Source: an uncultured Draconibacterium sp.
Lineage (GTDB): Bacteria > Bacteroidota > Bacteroidia > Bacteroidales > Prolixibacteraceae
DNA: 64,000 nt
Direction of reading: 5' to 3'
Assembly: GCF_963677565.1 (NCBI RefSeq)
Contig: NZ_OY781981.1
Span: 4,332,001 to 4,396,000, forward strand
Below are positions 52,533 to 61,193 of the stretch, in pieces (the stretch's first letter is position 1; every line of letters starts with the position of its first letter). Below the pieces are notes generated by a model that made no database searches, was not told the origin of the DNA, and saw only the letters and a list, made by a program, of their open reading frames with translations. The translations under genes were made by a program, and so were the position numbers.

Positions 52533-53299
52533 CACCAATTTTTAGCATCGTAGGCCGGACAAGCCTTTTTGCCTATAAAAATCATATATGTGAGATGTAC
52601 CCCCAAATATCCTGCCCAGTCGTTGTTGTGCGAACCATCGTTATAAGTTATTGTTTCGCCAAAACCATTTACATGTGCCAACGGATCGTCCAAATCATCA
52701 AGCTGGTCGCTTAAATATTTACGCATTTGGTACTCAACCCCAATTCCCAACCTATCGCCAATGGTATACTTAAATCCCATTCCAAATGGAATTGTCATAG
52801 TCGTTACCGATTCTTCATAATCGGTAACAATAAGCTGTCCTGTTGCAGGATTATACTGCAATTCCGGATGATCAGGATTAAAAGCTGCAATTTCCCTTGA
52901 TTTAAAGGTATAAGGGAAATAAGCCACTCCTATTCCTGCTGTAACATACGGACTAAACCGTAGTTTCTTTTTACCCAGAATATATCTCAGGTAATTGACC
53001 TCTGCTTGCAGTGTTAAATCCTGAACAGTTTTGTCAAACTCCCAGGGCGCAGTTTCAACTGTTCCCTCATCCGAGAATTTACCGGTTAGAAACATGGCAC
53101 GCAAACCTACACGGGCATTAAAATTATACCTGAAATAAGCACCAAAATTTAAATTGAACGATTGGAACGGGGCATCTTCATCCATGTCGCCATGTACCGA
53201 TGTTAACGTACCTCCCCAAATTCCGATGTCAGCTGTTTTTTGTGCATGTACTGAAACAGTTAGCAAAACTGTAACAAACACCAATAGTAATTTCTTCAT
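52532..53299 (-). CDS. Outer-membrane beta-barrel protein of the DUF6089 type
   Basis: A 255-residue protein. Signal peptide (MKKLLLVFVTVLLTVSVHA) then a small barrel: IGIWGGTLTSVHGDMDE, YFRYNFNARVGLRAMF, FSPYVTAGIGVAYF and GDRLGIGVEYQMRKYLSDQLDDL, ending GYLGVHLTYMIF. The same type of protein is commonly encoded just before uppS-bamA in Bacteroidota. Exact role unknown, but linkage suggests an envelope-assembly or structural function. The chosen start is the ATG at 53299. The frame extends to 53311. Confidence 0.75.
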   Translation of the reverse strand: MKKLLLVFVTVLLTVSVHAQKTADIGIWGGTLTSVHGDMDEDAPFQSFNLNFGAYFRYNFNARVGLRAMFLTGKFSDEGTVETAPWEFDKTVQDLTLQAEVNYLRYILGKKKLRFSPYVTAGIGVAYFPYTFKSREIAAFNPDHPELQYNPATGQLIVTDYEESVTTMTIPFGMGFKYTIGDRLGIGVEYQMRKYLSDQLDDLDDPLAHVNGFGETITYNDGSHNNDWAGYLGVHLTYMIFIGKKACPAYDAKNW

Positions 53300-53723
53300 C
53301 TTGGTATTCAATTTAGTCTATTTAACAAAGGTTTCAGACATGTTATTTTATCATTTTTTTCAATTTGAAATGATTTCGTTCTCACACCTTAAATTCTCAA
53401 TTATTTTCATGTAAAAACACATGAAAAAAGAGGTAAGAGCGTGCGCAAAAAACATCCTCATAACAAACTGAATATCAATGAACTTAAACGCTTAAAAACG
53501 TTTTAACTTTTGCTTTCAAAAGCTACAAAAGTAATATAATTCTAAAAATAACATGCTCCTTTGCTATTATAAAACCCAAACAAAGATTAAAAATTGTTAA
53601 GTAGGCCAATGAAATTGAGAATACCAGCAACAAAACTGGCAAAAAATCCAGTTCCGTTAAGGACTTTTATTGTGTTGTTCGTTTACTCCGTTACACAGCA
53701 AACGGGGCTGCCCTCACCGGGAT
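53300..53723 (-). other. 424-bp gap between the DUF6089 gene and nadK
   Basis: No gene seen. It holds a palindromic AAAACGTTTT (53495-53504), a small hairpin CTTTTG / CAAAAG near 53507-53522 and a -7-like box TACTTTTG on the minus strand (53526-53533). The box has no convincing -33 partner, so it is only a weak candidate promoter for the envelope operon. If used, it gives a leader of about 220 nt. Confidence 0.4.
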
Positions 53724-54605
53724 TCAGTTTCTGCGGTCCATTCCCCACATCAGCTTAGTGCGTAAAGTATTAAAAAATGGCTGTTCAGGAAGTTGAAGTG
53801 TTTTCAGTTTAAAGTCTGCCTTTTTGACTTTTATTTTTGTAGAAAACTCAACCGCCACAGATCGCGAATCTAGCGAAGTCAGGTAATTGGTTCCGCGACC
53901 TTCAACCTCCAGTTCTATTTCGCAGGTATCAGGTACCACAATCGGCCTGATGGTTAAGTTATGCGGAGCCAATGGTGTTATCACAAAATTAGCAGAGTTA
54001 GGTGTTAAAATAGGCCCTCCAACACTTAATGAATAAGCAGTTGAACCTGTAGGTGTGGATATGATCAATCCATCAGCCCAGTAGTTATTTAAAAATTCAC
54101 CATTTATGCGCGCCGTAACATTAAGCATCGATGAGTTATCCGTTTTCAAAACAGTCATCTCATTTAATGCATAATTAAAATCAATATTTTCCTGGTTCGA
54201 GAATTCAACTTCCAGCATCGACCGCTCGATCACTTTATATTTATTATTGAAAATATTTTCGAGCGCACTGTGTACCTGATCTTCCGATATATCGGCCAGA
54301 AATCCAAGTCTTCCACCATTTAATCCGATAACAGGAATATCAAAATTGCGAATGTTTAACACCGACTGCAGAAAAGTACCGTCGCCACCAACACTAAAAA
54401 TAAAATCATTTTCTTCATCAAAGTCAGAATAAGAATGAAAAAAGGAAGTGTAATAGGTTGAACTGTTCAACTCCTCAACCAGGTGCGAATAAAAAGGTTT
54501 ATACAATTGAACCTTTATATTTTTTGCTCGAAGAAAGCTAAAGAATTCCTGCAGAACAGGAACGAACTCATCAGAAACCAGTGTGCCAAAAACTGCAACT
54601 TTCAC
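53724..54605 (-). CDS. nadK: NAD kinase
   Basis: A 293-residue kinase making NADP+ from NAD+. Motifs: SVGGDGTFLQ (GGDGT at residues 73-77), VIGLNGGRLGFLADI (about 91-105) and the C-terminal TPTGSTAYSLSVGGPI region (about 183-198) that builds the NAD site. Cytoplasmic. It starts 13 bp after the CBS gene stop and the two are co-directional. Confidence 0.93.
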   Translation of the reverse strand: MKVAVFGTLVSDEFVPVLQEFFSFLRAKNIKVQLYKPFYSHLVEELNSSTYYTSFFHSYSDFDEENDFIFSVGGDGTFLQSVLNIRNFDIPVIGLNGGRLGFLADISEDQVHSALENIFNNKYKVIERSMLEVEFSNQENIDFNYALNEMTVLKTDNSSMLNVTARINGEFLNNYWADGLIISTPTGSTAYSLSVGGPILTPNSANFVITPLAPHNLTIRPIVVPDTCEIELEVEGRGTNYLTSLDSRSVAVEFSTKIKVKKADFKLKTLQLPEQPFFNTLRTKLMWGMDRRN

Positions 54606-54618
54606 TATTGTTATCGAT

Positions 54619-55284
54619 TTAAATATTCATAAATTTCATAAACTGATCGAACCTGTCTTTATACAGGTCGTTTAACATCGACCGGTCCTGATATATCGCT
54701 TTCACATTATAATCGTATCGCATTAATGCCTGCACTACCCCCGAAAGTTCATCCGAATCCAGTTTAATAATAACATCCAGGACATTCGACCCGGGTTTGC
54801 GATCGACAAAGAAACTCAGAATTTTCACATCGTTGCTTTCAACAATCTGACTAATCTGAGCTACAGAATAATCGCTAACATTCATCTCAATTACCAACAC
54901 GCCTCCAACTTCCTGCAACGAAAACAAGCTGGCAAAACGCCGTGCCAAATCGTACAGCGTAATTGCACCCAAATAATAATGATCCTCATCGAGCACCGGT
55001 AACACACTAAATTTTAGCTTATACATCACTATTGCCACCTCAAAAATATGCTGATCGTAGTGCGCGTGTGTGGTATTTAATTTGTCAACGGCGTTGGCAA
55101 GTTGAGTATCCACAAGATTCAGGTCGTAAATCAACTTATCAGAAACAAGTCCAAGGTATTTCGTATCGTCAACTACCGGAATATGCGAAACACGATATAC
55201 ATCCATATGACTCAATGCCTTACGACCAGTCTCGGAGCTGCTTACCGACGGAATTACATCTGATATTAGTTTATCTGCCAACAA
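54619..55284 (-). CDS. CBS-domain protein
   Basis: A 221-residue cytoplasmic protein with a CBS pair: residues 1-65 (VLADKLISDVIPSVSSSETGRKALSHMDVYRVSHIPVVDDT region) and about 70-115 (VAIVMYKLKFSVLPVLDEDHYYLGAITLYDLARRF). An ACT-like C-terminal part follows (about 125-200, GVLVIEMNVSDYSVAQISQIVESN). CBS pairs sense adenine nucleotides. Genes of this type sit beside nadK in many Bacteroidota, which suggests a link to nucleotide pools. Divergent from pdxJ across a 68-bp gap. Confidence 0.85.
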   Translation of the reverse strand: MLADKLISDVIPSVSSSETGRKALSHMDVYRVSHIPVVDDTKYLGLVSDKLIYDLNLVDTQLANAVDKLNTTHAHYDQHIFEVAIVMYKLKFSVLPVLDEDHYYLGAITLYDLARRFASLFSLQEVGGVLVIEMNVSDYSVAQISQIVESNDVKILSFFVDRKPGSNVLDVIIKLDSDELSGVVQALMRYDYNVKAIYQDRSMLNDLYKDRFDQFMKFMNI

Positions 55285-55352
55285 AACTTCGCTGTTTAAT
55301 GTTAATCGTTCAGTCTGAAAATAGTAACTTGCGTTTTTAAATTTTTCAATTT

Positions 55353-56066
55353 ATGACCAGACTAAGTGTAAATATAAATAAAATTGCAACACTGCGAAAC
55401 TCTCGTGGTGGCAAAGTGCCCAGCGTTAAAGATGCAACCATAAACTGTCAAAAATTTGGTGCTGAAGGAATTACAATACATCCACGTCCCGACGAACGAC
55501 ACATTACACGCAAAGATGTTTATGAGATAAAACCACTGATAACCACCGAATTCAATATTGAAGGTTACCCTAGTGAAGATTTTCTGAAAATGGTAATTGA
55601 AGTGCAGGCCGACCAGGTTACTTTAGTACCGGATACCGACGCGCAATTAACCAGCGATCATGGCTGGGATACCTGGAAAAATCTTAGTTTTCTAAAAGAT
55701 GTGATTGCCCGTTTGCTGGAAGCCGGTATACGTACATCTATTTTTGTAGATCCGGATGAAAAAGCGGTTGAAGGAGCGGCTGAGATTAAAACCGACCGTA
55801 TTGAATTGTACACCGAACCTTATGCAACACTATACCCGATTGACCACGCAAAAGCCATAGAACCGTTTATAAAGGCTGCAAAAGTTGCGGAGAACTTAGG
55901 TATCGATGTGAATGCCGGCCACGACTTGAGTTTGGAAAACCTGAATTACATGTACCATAAAATCCCGAATTTAAAGGAAGTTTCCATCGGACACGCGCTA
56001 ATTGCCGATGCACTTTATTTAGGCTTGGAAACTACCATACAGAAATACCTCGACTGCCTGAAGTAA
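55353..56066 (+). CDS. pdxJ: Pyridoxine 5'-phosphate synthase
   Basis: A 237-residue TIM-barrel enzyme closing the ring of vitamin B6 from 1-deoxyxylulose 5-phosphate and 3-amino-2-oxopropyl phosphate. Motifs are LSVNINKIATLRNSRGG (about 4-20), HPRPDERHITRKDV (about 43-56), NIEGYPSEDFL and the phosphate-binding end ISIGHALIADALYLGLE-type segment at about 209-224. Length and the GHDLSLENL segment match PdxJ. Plus strand, followed after 33 bp by a hydrolase. Confidence 0.94.
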   Translation: MTRLSVNINKIATLRNSRGGKVPSVKDATINCQKFGAEGITIHPRPDERHITRKDVYEIKPLITTEFNIEGYPSEDFLKMVIEVQADQVTLVPDTDAQLTSDHGWDTWKNLSFLKDVIARLLEAGIRTSIFVDPDEKAVEGAAEIKTDRIELYTEPYATLYPIDHAKAIEPFIKAAKVAENLGIDVNAGHDLSLENLNYMYHKIPNLKEVSIGHALIADALYLGLETTIQKYLDCLK

Positions 56067-56099
56067 AAACAAAACATGCAGTACAGCAGTTAACACACT

Positions 56100-56903
56100 A
56101 TGGATTTATATTACAGAAAAACGGGCAGTGGATCGCCACTGGTAATTATACATGGACTCTACGGATCGTCGGATAATTGGATGAACATCTCGAAACGTTT
56201 GGCCGAAAAACACACGGTTTATATGATCGACCAGCGAAATCACGGGAGGTCTGGATTTGCTGAATCGCATACTTACAACGACATGCGCGATGATCTGGCA
56301 GCATTTTTTGAAAAGCACAAAATTGAAAAAGCTACAATTCTTGGTCACAGCATGGGCGGAAAAGTAGCCATGTGGTTTGCTGCTGATTTTCCTGAGAAGG
56401 TTGAAAAGCTTGTTATTGCCGACATCGCTCCGAAAGATTACCTGCAACTAAAACACGAAGGGCAATTCTACCTTCACCAAAATATTCTGCTTGCCATGCA
56501 GGACATTGATTTTTCGATGGTGAAATCGCGTAATGATGTGGATGATTTTCTGGCAGAAAAGATCGATGATGAACGTATCAGAATGTTTCTTCTCAAAAAT
56601 GTTGAAAAAAATAAAAAAACAAAACAGTTTCAGTGGCGTATAAATGCTGAAGTTCTGTACGATTACCTGGAAGAAATTGTTGCAGGTGTGAATATTCACT
56701 GGCTCGACGATAGAATTCCGATAACAACCTACCCGGTAATTTTTATCCGTGGTTTACTTTCGAAGTACATTCAGGAAGAGGATATAGAACTTATAAAAGA
56801 AATTTATCCCGAGGCCCACATGGTAGATATTCCCGAAGCCGGTCACTGGCTGCACGCCGAACAACCACAAAAGTTTGCTGAAGCGGTGTTTTTGTGTTGC
56901 TAG
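56100..56903 (+). CDS. Alpha/beta hydrolase (YbfF-like)
   Basis: A 267-residue hydrolase with HGLYGSSDNWMNIS (residues 18-31), QRNHGRSG (45-52), nucleophile motif GHSMGG (S84) and the His in AGHWLHAEQP near residue 250. The pattern fits YbfF-type esterases that act on short acyl thioesters or esters, including malonyl-CoA in some relatives. No signal peptide. It follows pdxJ on the same strand. Substrate unknown. Confidence 0.85.
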   Translation: MDLYYRKTGSGSPLVIIHGLYGSSDNWMNISKRLAEKHTVYMIDQRNHGRSGFAESHTYNDMRDDLAAFFEKHKIEKATILGHSMGGKVAMWFAADFPEKVEKLVIADIAPKDYLQLKHEGQFYLHQNILLAMQDIDFSMVKSRNDVDDFLAEKIDDERIRMFLLKNVEKNKKTKQFQWRINAEVLYDYLEEIVAGVNIHWLDDRIPITTYPVIFIRGLLSKYIQEEDIELIKEIYPEAHMVDIPEAGHWLHAEQPQKFAEAVFLCC

Positions 56904-56987
56904 CAATTGATATTGATAAAAACCGATTTCAGGATAAAATGGGATTGCGAAAATGAAATACTGTTGAAGCACGATATCAGATGGCAT

Positions 56988-57392
56988 TTACTTAATAACA
57001 GTTCCTTTCGCGCCCCACCAATAAAAAGCATTCATTTTTAACCGGTTTGTTTTAACTGTTGGATCTTCTCCTTCCAGTTTTAGTGCTTCATCAACGGTTT
57101 CTACATCAAAAATTAATAGCCCACGATTGTCGCCGCCACCCTCAAACGGACCGGCTACAATAAGTTTTCCGCTTTCAGCCAACTTATTTAAGTGTGCCAT
57201 ATGCAATTCCTGATAATGCGCTGCTTCAGTTGAGTCTTTACTTTTTGTTTCTCCACTCTCAAGCAGCATAAAAACATAACGTTTCATGGTGTAGGTGGTG
57301 TCGCCTTCGGTGTATGAGAATTCGCGTTGATCTTGCGCCGAAACAGCAAAGGCAAAAGTTAGCAGGCAAAGAGCAAATACAATTCTTTTCAT
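56988..57392 (-). CDS. YCII-domain protein with signal peptide
   Basis: A 134-residue protein: signal peptide (MKRIVFALCLLTFAFAVSA) followed by a YCII-like ferredoxin-fold domain (about 35-120), seen in HMAHLNKLAESGKLIVAGPF and RGLLIFDVETVDEALKL. YCII proteins are usually cytoplasmic, so the secretion signal is notable. The frame opens to 57401, but the ATG at 57392 gives the better signal. Role unknown. Confidence 0.75.
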   Translation of the reverse strand: MKRIVFALCLLTFAFAVSAQDQREFSYTEGDTTYTMKRYVFMLLESGETKSKDSTEAAHYQELHMAHLNKLAESGKLIVAGPFEGGGDNRGLLIFDVETVDEALKLEGEDPTVKTNRLKMNAFYWWGAKGTVIK

Positions 57393-57417
57393 AACTCGCA
57401 ATTTGGTTAAAGGTTGT

Positions 57418-58011
57418 TTATTTTTTCAACTGGTCTTTAAATATCTTTTTGAATTTCTCCAGTTTTGGAGCCACAACAAATTGGCAATAGCCCTGTGTTT
57501 TGTTGCGCGCATAATAGTTGATGTGGTAATCTTCGGCAACATAGAACTTATCGAACCCGGTAACTTCTGTTACTATTGGTTTGCTGTAAACTTCCTCTTT
57601 TTCGAAAAGATCAATAACGCGTTCTGCCACCTCTTTTTGCTTTTCGTTATGATAGAAAATGGCGGAACGGTATTGCGGACCAACATCGTTGCCTTGTCTG
57701 TTTAAAGTTGTAGGATCGTGGGTCATAAAAAACACTTCCAGAATTTCTGAAAAGTTCACTACTTCCGGATCGAAAGTAATTTGCACCACTTCGGCATGAC
57801 CGGTTGTTCCATCGCAAACCTGTTTGTAGGTTGGGTTTTTTACGTGGCCGCCACTGTACCCCGGTTTTACGTCAACAACTCCTTTTAACTCCAGGTAAAT
57901 GGCCTCGGTACACCAAAAACATCCTCCGCCGAGTGTGGCTTTCTGTAAATCTTTACTCATACTGCTGTTTGAATAAATTAATAGTGTGAATATCAATGCT
58001 AGTGTTCTCAT
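57418..58011 (-). CDS. msrA: Peptide methionine-(S)-sulfoxide reductase
   Basis: A 197-residue MsrA. The catalytic site is GGGCFWCTEA (C31), with GPQYRSAIFYH and the resolving-side Cys in QGYCQFVV (about 174). The N-terminus (MRTLALIFTLLIYSNSSMSK) is hydrophobic and probably a signal peptide, giving a periplasmic enzyme. Its start overlaps the stop of the small membrane-protein gene by 4 bp, so both are co-translated. Confidence 0.93.
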   Translation of the reverse strand: MRTLALIFTLLIYSNSSMSKDLQKATLGGGCFWCTEAIYLELKGVVDVKPGYSGGHVKNPTYKQVCDGTTGHAEVVQITFDPEVVNFSEILEVFFMTHDPTTLNRQGNDVGPQYRSAIFYHNEKQKEVAERVIDLFEKEEVYSKPIVTEVTGFDKFYVAEDYHINYYARNKTQGYCQFVVAPKLEKFKKIFKDQLKK

Positions 58012-58304
58012 TTCTTTTTTGGGATAAATCGTGAAAAAGTTTTCTTTTCAAACTCCCAGGCAAATCTGAACTGCCCTAAAAGTGAAGCAAACAATAAAAA
58101 TAAAATCTGGTACGCCGGAACAACAGTAATAATATACAAAGGGACCTTTATCCACAAACTGGTTGCATCGGTAATCCCTGCCAAATCAAAAACCGCCTTA
58201 CGTACGTATAGTGCGGCACTTCCGGTTATTGAAAATATAAACAGGATGATAACAACCTGAAAGTTACTCTTCAGCTTCCACTTCTTTTTTAGTCTGTCAA
58301 ACAT
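58008..58304 (-). CDS. Small membrane protein (DUF6787-like)
   Basis: A 98-residue protein with two transmembrane helices (about 18-37 and 52-75) and positively charged ends (MFDRLKKKWKLK and FSRFIPKKK). The loop RKAVFDLAGITDATSLW separates them. Fits the DUF6787 type common in Bacteroidota. Its end overlaps the msrA start (ATGA-like). Function unknown. Confidence 0.7.
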   Translation of the reverse strand: MFDRLKKKWKLKSNFQVVIILFIFSITGSAALYVRKAVFDLAGITDATSLWIKVPLYIITVVPAYQILFLLFASLLGQFRFAWEFEKKTFSRFIPKKK

Positions 58305-58359
58305 TCGTCATCGTTTTGTTAGTAGTAACAAAAGAGTGGAATGTATGTTTTATGTTGGA

Positions 58360-58935
58360 TTAAATTATGTGTGTTTGAAAAATGATGTAGCCGTAAATTG
58401 CAAACCGCAAAAAACGGAACAAGGCATATTTTAGGTAGCGTTTTGATGGGTATCCGGCCGAGCCTACCAAAAGGCTTATTGCCGCCCACGGGAGGGGAGT
58501 GAGCGCAGCCACAATAATAAGAAACAGACCATATTTTTTTAGTAGCGGCCATTGTTCTTTTAACAGTGTATTTCTGAATCGTTTAAGTCCTTCACGGTTG
58601 TAAAAAAAACGTCCTATCAGGAAAGTAAAGTATCCCATTACATACGAAACAGTGGCAAAAAATGCCAGGTTTATAAAATAATGGGCAATGGTATCTTTGT
58701 TTATCGCCCAAATCATAAATAGCTCGGGCGGAATAATACCGAAGAAAAATTCGGACAAACAGTAAACCAGGTAAACCAACATGGGTTTAGCGTAAACCTT
58801 ATCCATCCATTCATCGGGCGCATGTGATATTACAAGCTCTTTAAAAAGGAAATAGGCACCCAGAATTATGAGCAGCCAAACAAATCCTTTAAGACCATTT
58901 TTAATAAGAAATTGTATTCGCGGACTTAGATTCAT
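58360..58935 (-). CDS. VTT/DedA-like membrane protein
   Basis: A 191-residue membrane protein with about five helices. The glycine/proline loop LTPLPWAAISLLVGSAGYPS (about 142-161) is the VTT-domain signature motif. SEFFFGIIPPELFMIW near 61-76 is the matching first re-entrant part. VTT proteins are flippase-like, acting on undecaprenyl phosphate or phospholipids. It lies alone between the small membrane protein and the metallophosphoesterase genes. Confidence 0.75.
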   Translation of the reverse strand: MNLSPRIQFLIKNGLKGFVWLLIILGAYFLFKELVISHAPDEWMDKVYAKPMLVYLVYCLSEFFFGIIPPELFMIWAINKDTIAHYFINLAFFATVSYVMGYFTFLIGRFFYNREGLKRFRNTLLKEQWPLLKKYGLFLIIVAALTPLPWAAISLLVGSAGYPSKRYLKYALFRFLRFAIYGYIIFQTHII

Positions 58936-59030
58936 AGTTGATTTCGTTTACACGGCAATGTACAATAAATTAAAGACAATTGGGCATCCAAAACCATGCC
59001 AATATCACCGATTGGGGAGAAGATTTCTGC

Positions 59031-60299
59031 TTAGGTTAACTCCACCACAGTAATCTCAGGAGGCATTCCAATTCTACCCGGAAAACCGATATAACCAAAG
59101 CCTCGGTTTACATACAGAAATTGTTCTTTCTCGTTGTACAAACCGCCCCAGCGAGGATATTTATATTGTACCGGGCTCCACTTGATTCCGGCCCGCTCAA
59201 TACCAAACTGCATGCCGTGGGTATGTCCGGCAAATGTAAGATCTATATCGGTTGATTTTAGCACTTCGGCATCCCAGTGCGAAGGATCGTGGCTCATTAA
59301 AATTTTGAATGGCTGGCCTTTTGCATTTTCAGAAGCTTTTTTCAAATCGCCATGTTGAGGAAAAGGCGGTTTTCCCCAGTTTTCAACACCAATTAATGCA
59401 ATTTCTTCACCGTTGATGTTTAAGGTTTCAGTTTCATTCAACAGCAAACGAAACCCGATTTTCTTATGAAACTGCTTAATGGCTGCCAGGTTTTTTTCTT
59501 TGGCATCTGCCGATTCCCATTCCGAATAATCGCCATAATCGTGATTTCCAAGCACCGAGTATTTACCAATTTTGGCGTTCAGTTGCGATAAAACGGATTC
59601 CCAGCCTTCGGTTTCTTCTGCAAAATTATTTACCAGGTCGCCGGTAAATAAAAGAATATCCGGCTCCTGTTCATTAATCAATTCAACAGCCTTTGCCACC
59701 TGGTCGAACTTTTTATTAAAGCTGCCAAGATGCATATCTGAAATTTGTACAATTTTGAGCCCTTTAAACGATTTTGGCAAATGATTGAAACTGATTGTTT
59801 CGCGCATTACCCGGTAATTGAATTTACCTTTTGTTACTCCATAAAGAATCCCCGCAAACGGAACAGCTGCCAAAACCAGTCCCATCTGATATAAAAACTC
59901 TGCTCTCTCCATTTTTCTTCCCGAATTATTTGGTGTTAAACTTTTTTTTCTTTTTCCCTTTACCCAATTAATAACTGCTTTAAACAACAACTGTATATCT
60001 TTAAGCAATACAAAAACAATGAACACAAACTTGGGTATATAAAACAAGGCAAAACTAACCACGAGGTACCCAACGTAAATGTAGGCGTCGGACTGTTTTA
60101 CATGCTGAATCCCGAACATAAACAAGCAAAAACCTGCAAAAACAAGGACTGAGATTCCCCAGAAAAGTATGGCCAATGATGTTCTAAGCAGCATATTTGC
60201 GAGTTTTGCGAGCAGCGGTTTTATGCCACGGAAGGTGTAAATATCTACCAGCAGCATAAATATTAACAAAGGAATTAATAACATTGCACTCGCTCTCAT
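59031..60299 (-). CDS. Membrane-anchored metallophosphoesterase
   Basis: A 422-residue protein. Four hydrophobic segments at the N-terminus (about 1-115) anchor it, and a calcineurin-type phosphoesterase domain spans about 165-405. The metal ligands are visible: SDMHLGSF (D188, H190), FTGDLVNN (D221), LGNHDYGDY (N, H about 255-256), MSHDPSHWD (H about 348) and FAGHTHGMQFG (H, H about 372-374). The family contains lipid-A-related and UDP-diacylglucosamine-type pyrophosphatases, but the substrate here is unknown. Divergent spacing of about 140 bp from rluF. Confidence 0.9.
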   Translation of the reverse strand: MRASAMLLIPLLIFMLLVDIYTFRGIKPLLAKLANMLLRTSLAILFWGISVLVFAGFCLFMFGIQHVKQSDAYIYVGYLVVSFALFYIPKFVFIVFVLLKDIQLLFKAVINWVKGKRKKSLTPNNSGRKMERAEFLYQMGLVLAAVPFAGILYGVTKGKFNYRVMRETISFNHLPKSFKGLKIVQISDMHLGSFNKKFDQVAKAVELINEQEPDILLFTGDLVNNFAEETEGWESVLSQLNAKIGKYSVLGNHDYGDYSEWESADAKEKNLAAIKQFHKKIGFRLLLNETETLNINGEEIALIGVENWGKPPFPQHGDLKKASENAKGQPFKILMSHDPSHWDAEVLKSTDIDLTFAGHTHGMQFGIERAGIKWSPVQYKYPRWGGLYNEKEQFLYVNRGFGYIGFPGRIGMPPEITVVELT

Positions 60300-60440
60300 T
60301 CTATTGCTTCATTGTTTTAAGTGGTTGCAAATAAACACTTTTATTATTAAAAAGTTCGTGATGGAGTTCCTAAACAAATCACAAAAAAACTTAAATGTAA
60401 TAAGCGAATTGTAGTTTCAGATTGTTGTGTGCCAACTGGC

Positions 60441-61172
60441 TTAATCTTCCGAAGCTTCCTGGGTTTTGCTTGAATCGGCAACCAGCCGGTTAATTTCTTT
60501 TAACTCATCGGAAGTGAAATGACGGTATTTACCACGTTTTAAATTTCCGAGTTCAATGTTCATTATCCGGGTCCGTTTTAATCGGGTAACTTCGTAGCCC
60601 AGGTGAGTGCACATTCTTCTGATTTGCCGGTTTAAACCCTGCGTAAGAATAATACGAAAAGTGAAATCATTGATGCGTTCTACCCGGCATTTTTTTGTTA
60701 CTGTGTCGAGAATTGGAACGCCGTTACTCATTTGCCGGATAAAAGCCTGGGTAATTTTTCGGTTGACGTTAACGATGTATTCTTTTTCGTGTTGGTTGCC
60801 CGCACGAAGAATTTTGTTTACAATATCGCCGTCGTTAGTCATAAAAATCAGTCCTTCGCTGGGTTTGTCGAGACGACCAATAGGAAATATACGTTCCGGG
60901 AAATTGATAAAATCTACAATGTTATCCTTTTTGCTGGTGTCGGTGGTGCAGGTAATTCCAACAGGTTTATGAAAAGCAAGGTAGATATTCGGAACTTCCT
61001 TGGTTATAAGCTGACCATCAACCTCGATACGATCATTAGCTGTTACCTGAACGCCAAGTCCGGCCACTTCGCCATTTACTTTTACTTTCCCGCCTTCGAT
61101 CAGACGATCGGCTTCGCGGCGCGAACAAAATCCGGTTTCCGAAATGGCTTTATTTAATCGTTTGCTTTCCAT
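60441..61172 (-). CDS. rluF: 23S rRNA pseudouridine synthase (RluF-like)
   Basis: A 243-residue RsuA-family pseudouridine synthase. S4 RNA-binding domain at residues 3-60 (RLNKAISETGFCSRREADRLI), then the catalytic IGRLDKPSEGLIFMTNDGD with D102, and the QGLNRQIRRMCTHLGYEVTRLKR motif near 187. The C-terminus is acidic/Ser-rich and probably disordered. It isomerises uridines of 23S rRNA in the cytoplasm. The gene begins 21 bp after the porin stop. Confidence 0.9.
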   Translation of the reverse strand: MESKRLNKAISETGFCSRREADRLIEGGKVKVNGEVAGLGVQVTANDRIEVDGQLITKEVPNIYLAFHKPVGITCTTDTSKKDNIVDFINFPERIFPIGRLDKPSEGLIFMTNDGDIVNKILRAGNQHEKEYIVNVNRKITQAFIRQMSNGVPILDTVTKKCRVERINDFTFRIILTQGLNRQIRRMCTHLGYEVTRLKRTRIMNIELGNLKRGKYRHFTSDELKEINRLVADSSKTQEASED

Positions 61173-61193
61173 TGGTCAGCAAAAGTAGAAAAT

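Noticed and set aside
60732..61157. 141-codon frame opposite rluF
   Set aside because: Antisense to a clear pseudouridine synthase; no motif and no start context.
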